Assembly (NCBI GenBank): GCA_019415705.1
Contig: DXYS01000020.1
Location: 1 to 28,937, forward strand
Direction: 5' to 3'
Length of the DNA: 28,937 nt
Source: Bacteroidales bacterium
Lineage (GTDB): Bacteria > Bacteroidota > Bacteroidia > Bacteroidales > Muribaculaceae
The position numbers and the translations under genes were made by a program. The notes beneath the pieces were generated by a model. That model was not told the DNA's origin, searched no databases, and saw only the letters and a list, made by a program, of their open reading frames with translations. Shown here one piece after another: positions 24,138-28,937 of the stretch (its first letter is position 1; each line of letters opens with the position of its first letter).

Positions 24138-25312
24138 CCGCCGAAAAACAGCGCCCCAAGCGCCTGCTGGCCCTCGACATACTGCGAGGCATCACCATCG
24201 CCGGCATGATTTTAGTAAACAATCCCGGCTCTTGGGGACACATCTACGCCCCCTTGGAGCATGCGAGCTGGAACGGCCTGACACCGACCGACCTCGTCTT
24301 CCCATTCTTCATGTTCATAATGGGCGTATCGACATATTTCTCATTGCGCAAATTTGACTTCAAGCCCTCGTGGCCGACAATCGCCAAAATACTGCGCCGT
24401 ACGATTGTCATATTTCTCATCGGCATGGGTGTCGCATGGTTCAGCCTCTTTATGCGCGGCATAGTCCGCGGCGACGCTCTGTGGGAGGCGGTGCTCAACT
24501 TTGACCATATACGCATTCTCGGCGTGATGCCGCGCTTGGCAATATGCTACGGTGTCGGCTCTCTTTTAGCCATCACATTGCGTCACAAGACACTTCCGAT
24601 ATTCATTGCTCTGCTGCTTGTCGCGTATGCAATCATCCTGTTGTGCGGCAACGGCTTTGAGTTTGCCGACCACAACGTCATTGCCGTCGTCGACCGCGCC
24701 GTGCTCGGCGAGGCTCACATGTATGCTGACACCATCGACGGAGTGACGCTCAAATTTGACCCCGAAGGTCTGCTGAGCACCCTCCCGTCGATAGCACACA
24801 TGCTTATTGGATTCCTCTGCGGCTCGCTCATAGTCTCAACGACTGACAACACGCTGCGCATCAATAAATTATTCATCGTAGGCACGATACTCACGTTCTC
24901 GGGCTTCCTGCTCGACTTCGGCCTCCCCATCAATAAGAAGATTTGGTCACCCACATTCGTGCTGACCACCTGCGGTCTCGCGTCGAGCTTCCTCGCCCTG
25001 CTGATCTGGATTATCGACATCAAAGGCAAGCGCCGCTGGTGTCACTTCTTCGAAGCCTTCGGCATCAATCCGATGTTTATGTATGTGCTCGGCGCCGTGC
25101 TCAGCATCCTTATAGGCACGATACGCGTACCGTGGGCCGAAGCCACTTCAGGCATGATTTCAATCAAGGGTTTTATATATAAGGCTCTACTCATGCCTGT
25201 CTGCATGGACAATGCCACATTAGCATCACTTATTTTCGCCCTGCTCTTCGTTATGTTCAACTGGTGTTTCGGCGAGATACTTTACAAGAAAAAAATATAT
25301 ATCAAGATATGA
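24113..25312 (+). CDS. NagX-like membrane acyltransferase (DUF5009/heparan-alpha-glucosaminide N-acetyltransferase family)
   Basis: The 399-residue inner-membrane protein has a short polar N-terminus and about ten helices. The opening LALDILRGITIAGMILVNNPGSWGH and the PTDLVFPFFMFIMGVS stretch are typical of the family that includes human HGSNAT and bacterial NagX. HGSNAT acetylates glucosamine residues on the far side of a membrane using cytosolic acetyl-CoA. In this operon it may acetylate non-acetylated glucosamine in wall fragments so that they can be processed, but that is inference; transport roles have also been suggested for NagX. The start overlaps the dehydrogenase gene by 25 bp, and the stop overlaps the kinase start (ATGA), so these three are tightly coupled. 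Confidence 0.82.
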   Translation: MHTSEKQLTAEKQRPKRLLALDILRGITIAGMILVNNPGSWGHIYAPLEHASWNGLTPTDLVFPFFMFIMGVSTYFSLRKFDFKPSWPTIAKILRRTIVIFLIGMGVAWFSLFMRGIVRGDALWEAVLNFDHIRILGVMPRLAICYGVGSLLAITLRHKTLPIFIALLLVAYAIILLCGNGFEFADHNVIAVVDRAVLGEAHMYADTIDGVTLKFDPEGLLSTLPSIAHMLIGFLCGSLIVSTTDNTLRINKLFIVGTILTFSGFLLDFGLPINKKIWSPTFVLTTCGLASSFLALLIWIIDIKGKRRWCHFFEAFGINPMFMYVLGAVLSILIGTIRVPWAEATSGMISIKGFIYKALLMPVCMDNATLASLIFALLFVMFNWCFGEILYKKKIYIKI

Positions 25313-26163
25313 TTTTAATAGCTGACTGCGGGAGCACCAAAATCGACTGGTGTCTTCTCGATAATAAAGAAATTACAAAACGCGTCAACACATGCGGCAT
25401 GAATGCCGTCATGCTGACCGAAGAAGAAATGTGCGCACGTATAGGCGCCGAACTGATGCCTGAAATCAAAGACATCGCGTCACGAATCGACGAAGTCTAC
25501 TTCTACGGAGCCGGATGCATCTCTGACGAAGTGTGCGGCAATGTAGCTCGAGCCATCTCGGCCAACATTCCTTCGGCCGCAACCGTCGAAGTCCACACCG
25601 ACCTCCTCGCCGCCGCACGCGCACTCTGCGGACGCAACCGCGGCATAGCCTGCATCATGGGCACCGGCTCAAACTCATGCCTCTATGACGGCGAAAAGAT
25701 TACTGACAACGTCTCACCGCTCGGCTACATACTCGGCGACGAAGGGTCGGGAGCAGTACTCGGCAAATTACTCGTCGGAGATGTGCTCAAAGAGCAGCTT
25801 CCCAAAGAGCTTTGCGACAAGTTCCTCAAACAGTATGAGCTCGACCGCCTGACCATCATCAAGCGCGTCTACAAAGAGCCGCAGGCAAACCGTTTCCTTG
25901 CGTCAGTCACACCTTTCCTGCGCGAAAACATCGACAATCCCGCCGTCAAGGAGTTAGTACTAAACTCGTTCAAAGCCTTCTTTAAACGCAACATCACCCA
26001 CTATGAGGGTTACCGCGAGATGCCCGTCAACTTCATCGGCTCGATAGCCTATTATTACCGTGACGTGCTCTCCGAAGCCGCTGAAGCACTCGGCTGCCGT
26101 GTCGGCACCATCATCAAGAGCCCCATGGAAGGCCTCATCACTTTCCATACCACCGTCTGCTGA
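25309..26163 (+). CDS. BadF/BcrAD-type N-acetyl-amino-sugar kinase (MurK/NagK-like)
   Basis: The 284-residue product is an ASKHA-fold kinase. Its N-terminal ADCGSTKIDW (D6, G8, S9, T10, K11) is the phosphate-1 motif. MGTGSNS (G118-T-G120-S121) is the phosphate-2 motif, and LGDEGSGAVLG is the characteristic downstream loop. Related proteins phosphorylate GlcNAc or MurNAc at the 6-position, for example MurK of Clostridium and of Tannerella as I recall them. It is the last gene of the operon and would yield MurNAc-6-phosphate or GlcNAc-6-phosphate, the latter feeding NagA. The ATG at 25309 overlaps the preceding TGA; the longer frame from 25264 is not needed. No murQ gene is seen in the window. 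Specificity between MurNAc and GlcNAc cannot be read from the sequence. Confidence 0.85.
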   Translation: MILIADCGSTKIDWCLLDNKEITKRVNTCGMNAVMLTEEEMCARIGAELMPEIKDIASRIDEVYFYGAGCISDEVCGNVARAISANIPSAATVEVHTDLLAAARALCGRNRGIACIMGTGSNSCLYDGEKITDNVSPLGYILGDEGSGAVLGKLLVGDVLKEQLPKELCDKFLKQYELDRLTIIKRVYKEPQANRFLASVTPFLRENIDNPAVKELVLNSFKAFFKRNITHYEGYREMPVNFIGSIAYYYRDVLSEAAEALGCRVGTIIKSPMEGLITFHTTVC

Positions 26164-26182
26164 ACAAAATTCTGATAATTAC

Positions 26183-26229
26183 AAAAAAAGTGACATCGCA
26201 ATTATGACTATTGCGATGTCACTTTTTTT
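26183..26229 (+). terminator. Terminator of the salvage operon
   Basis: AAAAAAAGTGACATCGCAAT pairs with ATTGCGATGTCACTTTTTTT around a seven-base loop. The symmetrical A/T tracts make it active on both strands in principle. It starts 19 bp after the kinase stop and marks the 3' end of the operon. Confidence 0.9.
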
Positions 26230-26272
26230 AACAGCAATATTCGCAATAAATAACAGGTATTATTTAACGGTT

Positions 26273-26304
26273 TTTGTATGATTTGGATAAAATGACTACC
26301 TTTG
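26273..26304 (+). promoter_or_regulatory. Promoter of the AspT-type transporter gene
   Basis: TTTG at 26273-26276, a 20-bp spacer and TACCTTTG at 26297-26304 fit the consensus exactly. The leader to ATG 26398 is about 85 nt and contains a small CGGCTTAGCGCCG fold but no recognised riboswitch. Confidence 0.7.
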
Positions 26305-26397
26305 CAGTCATATTTGGAGACACGATTATCCGACGGCTTAGCGCCGAAGCATAAAATACTCTAAGGTAACAGTTTATCTATTTTATATAATATTTTC

Positions 26398-28059
26398 ATG
26401 GATTGGATAACAGATTTGCTACTGCCCGGCAATGAGTCGATAGCAAGCACTCTTGTGCTCTACTCCTTTGTGATTGCAACCGGTATCTACATCGGCAAGC
26501 TGAAAATATTCGGCGTTTCACTCGGAGTGACATTCGTGCTGTTTGTCGGCATCCTCATGGGGCACTTCGGCTACATCGTCAACGACAGTGTATTGAAATT
26601 TGTCAGAGAATTCGGCCTGATACTTTTCATTTTCTCTATCGGCCTGCAAGTGGGCCCCGGATTTTTCTCCGCTTTTAAGCAGGGGGGCATGCGGCTCAAC
26701 ATGCTCGCCGTGCTCGTCATTGTGCTCAATGTTGCTATCGTTCTGGGCATTTATTACTTCGGCAACATCAACGATATCAGCGCCTTGGTAGGCGTGATGA
26801 GCGGTGCCGTCACAAACACCCCCGGCCTCGCCGCCGCGCAACAGGCTGTCTCTACCATGGCCGATGGCGCCGAACAGGCTAACCTCATGGCTTCGGGATA
26901 TGCAGCAGCCTATCCCCTCGGCGTAATCGGCATCATTGCCTCGATGTTCGTCATCAAAGCTATCTTCCACATCAAAGTCGAAGATGAAATCAAGGAAATC
27001 GAGACCGAACAGGAAAACTCACAACTCAAACCCTTCCTGCTGTCAGTCAAGGTCACCAACTCGCTTGTCGACGGCAAAACTCTGCTCCAGCTCCACGATG
27101 TCATACAGTGCAACTTCGTTGTCTCACGTCTCATGGCCACTGACGACAAAGTCACAATACCCAAATCGTCAACCGAGATACATGTCGGCGACCGCCTGCT
27201 GATAGTCTGCTCGGCCATCGACGCGGAGCGCTTCAAGGCCGTGCTCGGTCCGCAAATCGACATGGACTGGGAGGCTATCCCGATGCCCGTCTACTCTCGC
27301 CGCATCCTCGTCACCAAGAGCCAGTATAACGGCGTAGCCCTCGGACAGCTCCGTCTCCACAACGGTTATAAACTGAACGCCACACGCGTCAACCGTGCCG
27401 GCGTGGACCTGCTCGCATCGCCCAACCTGCGTCTCCAGATGGGCGACCGCATCACTGTCGTAGGTAATTTGGAGGACATCGACCGCCTCGCCACACGACT
27501 CGGCAACTCGATGAAACGCCTCAACCAGCCAAACCTCATCACCATCTTCGTGGGCATCATCCTCGGTATCATTCTCGGCTCGATCAATATCGGTTTCGGC
27601 ATGAAATTAGGTCTCGCCGGCGGCCCGCTTGTCGTCGCAATTCTGCTAAGCCGCTTCGGCTACAAGGCAAAATTGGTCACCTACACCTCGTCGTCGGCCT
27701 CGCTGCTGTTGCGCGAACTCGGCATATGTCTCTTCCTTGCTTCGGTCGGCATCTCGGCCGGCAAAGGCTTTGCCGACGCCGTCTTCAACACCACCGGCAT
27801 GTGGTGGGTCATCTGGGGCTTTGTTATTACCGTCGTGCCTCTGGTCGTTGTCGGTCTTATCGCCCGCGGCCGCGACAAAATCAACTTCCTGTCAATTATG
27901 GGCCTCTTCTCGGGCGGCTGCACCGACCCCCCAGCCCTCGCCTATGCCAACAATTCGACCGGCAACGACGCTCCGGCCGTGGCCTACTCGACTGTCTACC
28001 CTCTGACGATGTTCCTACGTGTCGTCGCCGCACAGGCTCTTATACTCTGCCTGTCGTAA
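26398..28059 (+). CDS. AspT/YidE/YbjL-type transporter with two RCK_C (TrkA-C) domains
   Basis: This 553-residue inner-membrane protein has the duplicated layout of the aspartate:alanine exchanger family. The first membrane half (about 15-190) includes FIFSIGLQVGPGFF and GVMSGAVTNTPGLAAAQ. Two cytosolic TrkA-C domains follow (about 212-295 and 298-378), each with a GDRL/GDRI motif. The second membrane half (about 385-553) repeats the pattern with LFLASVGISAGKGF and GLFSGGCTDPPALAYAN. The repeated TNTPGLA and TDPPALA motifs confirm the internal duplication. The substrate is unknown; relatives exchange amino acids or dicarboxylates. It has its own promoter and terminator and is not clearly part of the salvage operon. 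Confidence 0.9.
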   Translation: MDWITDLLLPGNESIASTLVLYSFVIATGIYIGKLKIFGVSLGVTFVLFVGILMGHFGYIVNDSVLKFVREFGLILFIFSIGLQVGPGFFSAFKQGGMRLNMLAVLVIVLNVAIVLGIYYFGNINDISALVGVMSGAVTNTPGLAAAQQAVSTMADGAEQANLMASGYAAAYPLGVIGIIASMFVIKAIFHIKVEDEIKEIETEQENSQLKPFLLSVKVTNSLVDGKTLLQLHDVIQCNFVVSRLMATDDKVTIPKSSTEIHVGDRLLIVCSAIDAERFKAVLGPQIDMDWEAIPMPVYSRRILVTKSQYNGVALGQLRLHNGYKLNATRVNRAGVDLLASPNLRLQMGDRITVVGNLEDIDRLATRLGNSMKRLNQPNLITIFVGIILGIILGSINIGFGMKLGLAGGPLVVAILLSRFGYKAKLVTYTSSSASLLLRELGICLFLASVGISAGKGFADAVFNTTGMWWVIWGFVITVVPLVVVGLIARGRDKINFLSIMGLFSGGCTDPPALAYANNSTGNDAPAVAYSTVYPLTMFLRVVAAQALILCLS

Positions 28060-28080
28060 ACACGCCGAATATACTGACAC

Positions 28081-28132
28081 AAAAAAGAAGTTCGATTTCA
28101 GCCGCCGAGCGGCCTTAATCGAACTTCTTTTT
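28081..28132. terminator. Bidirectional terminator between the transporter and trxA
   Basis: AAAAAGAAGTTCGATT pairs with AATCGAACTTCTTTTT, and the loop region contains an inner GCCGC-CGA-GCGGC hairpin. A and T tracts on both sides allow termination of both convergent genes. Confidence 0.88.
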
Positions 28133-28171
28133 ATTTCAAAAATCTTTTTAGAGGAGAAAGAAGAATGAAAA

Positions 28172-28471
28172 TCAGTAAATATGCTCTCGGATTTTAGCTT
28201 CGAGCTGGTCGGCCTGATGAACACCGACACCGCGCCATACGGGTTCGCCGTTGACAAAAAGTATCAGTGTCGGCACAGACTGCACACGATAACGCTGTGC
28301 AAGCTCTCCGTTTTTATCAATATCTATCTTGATAATATTAGCGCTCTCGCCCACCTTTGTCTTAACATCGGCAAGAATCGGACCCTGCATGCGGCACGGA
28401 CCGCACCATGTAGCAAAGAAATCAACAAGCGTCGGCTTGCTGTCTTTTATCATTTCATTAAAATCGTTCAT
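28172..28471 (-). CDS. trxA: Thioredoxin
   Basis: This 99-residue cytoplasmic disulfide reductase carries the active site W22-C23-G-P-C26 in FFATWCGPCRMQG, and the conserved cis-proline P67 in QSVPTLILF. Length and layout are those of classic thioredoxin. The frame is open upstream to 28552, but MNDFNEMIKD at 28471 is the expected start, and the longer N-terminus lies across the promoter box at 28495-28502. It is monocistronic and shares the terminator at 28081-28132 with the convergent transporter gene. Confidence 0.94.
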   Translation of the reverse strand: MNDFNEMIKDSKPTLVDFFATWCGPCRMQGPILADVKTKVGESANIIKIDIDKNGELAQRYRVQSVPTLILFVNGEPVWRGVGVHQADQLEAKIREHIY

Positions 28472-28494
28472 ATAATTGCGTTTTAAAAATTTTC

Positions 28495-28502
28495 CAAATA
28501 TA
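28495..28502 (-). promoter_or_regulatory. -7 box of trxA
   Basis: The minus strand reads TATATTTG, a perfect TAnnTTTG match, 23 bp upstream of the thioredoxin ATG. The -33 element is not well placed. Confidence 0.5.
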
Positions 28503-28587
28503 TAACATCGGCACACAAAAAATAGTTTATAAAAGCCCCCTATGAGACTCACTATTTAAACTAACAAAAACCATGCCGTAAAAGTGA

Positions 28588-28619
28588 TTTGCATAAATCA
28601 TAAAAATTACTTAACTTTG
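28588..28619 (+). promoter_or_regulatory. Promoter of the tRNA pair
   Basis: TTTG at 28588-28591, a 20-bp spacer and TAACTTTG at 28612-28619 match the consensus exactly. The first tRNA starts 20 bp downstream. Confidence 0.7.
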
Positions 28620-28639
28620 CAGACGGAAACGACAAGGTC

Positions 28640-28713
28640 GGTCCGGTAGCTCAGCTGGATAGAGCATCTGCCTTCTAAGCAGACGGTCATGCGTTCGAGT
28701 CGCATCCGGATCA
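28640..28713 (+). tRNA. tRNA-Arg (anticodon TCT)
   Basis: All four stems can be drawn: acceptor GGTCCGG with CCGGATC (one G-T pair), D-stem GCTC/GAGC, anticodon stem TCTGC/GCAGA around loop CTTCTAA, and T-stem ATGCG/CGCAT around TTCGAGT. The anticodon TCT reads AGA and AGG. CCA is not encoded, so it must be added after transcription. Confidence 0.95.
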
Positions 28714-28726
28714 CTTAACATATTAT

Positions 28727-28801
28727 GATTCATTAGCTCAGTTGGTTTAGAGCGCCTCCTTGACAGGGAGGAGGTCACTGGTTCGAATCCAGTATGGATC
28801 A
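28727..28801 (+). tRNA. tRNA-Val (anticodon GAC)
   Basis: Acceptor GATTCAT pairs with ATGGATC (one T-G pair), D-stem GCTC/GAGC, anticodon stem CCTCC/GGAGG around loop TTGACAG, T-stem ACTGG/CCAGT around TTCGAAT. The anticodon GAC reads GTC and GTT valine codons. CCA is not encoded. It lies 13 bp after tRNA-Arg and is probably cotranscribed with it. Confidence 0.94.
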
Positions 28802-28803
28802 CA

Positions 28804-28840
28804 AAACAACGCAAGCGCCGTCGGCGCTTGCGTTGTTTAT
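28804..28840 (+). terminator. Terminator of the tRNA pair
   Basis: AAACAACGCAAGCGCC (28804-28819) and its exact complement (28823-28838) form a 16-bp stem with a GTC loop, ending in GTTT. It starts two bases after the tRNA-Val end. The remaining 97 bp of the window show no supportable gene. Confidence 0.85.
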
Positions 28841-28937
28841 TAGCTATCTTCGTTATTTTGGCTATCTTTTTCTCACCAAAAGATGGGGTCAAGCCGAATT
28901 TTCGGTGCATTTGTTAAAACCGGGAGATTAAAGTGTT

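Noticed and set aside
26305..26397. Possible riboswitch in the transporter leader
   Set aside because: Only a small CGGCTTAGCGCCG fold is present and no known aptamer core was recognised.
28611..28910. Minus-strand open frame of 99 codons with FEPVTSSLSRRR and DPDATRTHDRLLRR
   Set aside because: It is antisense to the two tRNA genes; this type of peptide is a common annotation artefact from tRNA complements.
1..28937. CRISPR array, insertion sequence, prophage or integron
   Set aside because: No regularly spaced direct repeats with spacers, transposase or integrase motifs, or phage genes were seen anywhere in the window.

Overview
The window looks like chromosomal DNA from a member of the phylum Bacteroidota, most likely order Bacteroidales; a Muribaculaceae-like relative is my best guess from the moderately high GC content and gene set, but I cannot prove the family. 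The evidence is the repeated Bacteroides-type promoter (TTTG or TTG, about 20 bp, then TAnnTTTG), the lack of Shine-Dalgarno sequences, the rpmB-rpmG-DUF4295 ribosomal operon, and several families typical of the phylum (OMP_b-brl barrel, DUF4922, NamZ/DUF1343, AspT/YidE-type transporter).

Layout. (1) 122-1162: holA on the minus strand, with a small HsdR-N-like nuclease-fold gene facing away from it. (2) 1733-5108: a minus-strand trio of gtrA, a UDP-galactopyranose-mutase-like flavoenzyme and a GT-C-type membrane protein, which resembles a lipid-linked sugar export and transfer module. (3) 5285-5908: an outer-membrane beta-barrel gene; 6073-7230: nagA on the minus strand. (4) 7674-8292: rpmB, rpmG and a 49-residue DUF4295 ribosomal protein, preceded by a leader of about 125 nt and followed by a strong terminator. 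(5) 8585-10993: a class A penicillin-binding protein. (6) 11287-26163: nine tightly spaced plus-strand genes bounded by a hairpin terminator on each side. (7) 26398-28059: an AspT-type transporter; 28172-28471: thioredoxin on the minus strand; then tRNA-Arg(TCT) and tRNA-Val(GAC) with their own promoter and terminator.

The centrepiece is region 6, which I read as a peptidoglycan salvage and recycling operon of about 15 kb. In order it encodes a secreted Amidase_3-type N-acetylmuramoyl-L-alanine amidase with inserted and appended domains, a two-domain glycosyltransferase 2 protein, a GalT/Ap4A-phosphorylase-like DUF4922 protein, a SpoIID-type protein without a signal peptide, an AmpG-like MFS permease with a periplasmic insert of about 210 residues, the exo-beta-N-acetylmuramidase NamZ, a D-lactate-dehydrogenase-like flavo-iron-sulfur protein, a NagX-like membrane acyltransferase, and a BadF/BcrAD-type amino-sugar kinase (MurK-like). 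The proposed chain is: the amidase strips peptides, NamZ releases MurNAc, a permease imports the product, the kinase makes MurNAc-6-phosphate, a MurQ etherase (not in this window) yields GlcNAc-6-phosphate plus D-lactate, NagA (nearby) deacetylates the former and the flavo-iron-sulfur protein oxidises the latter. The roles of the GT2, DUF4922 and signal-less SpoIID proteins are not explained by this chain and are the best candidates for undescribed biology here.

No CRISPR array, transposase, insertion sequence, prophage gene or rRNA was seen. Stretches without genes are described in the entries for the leaders, repeats and intergenic regions.
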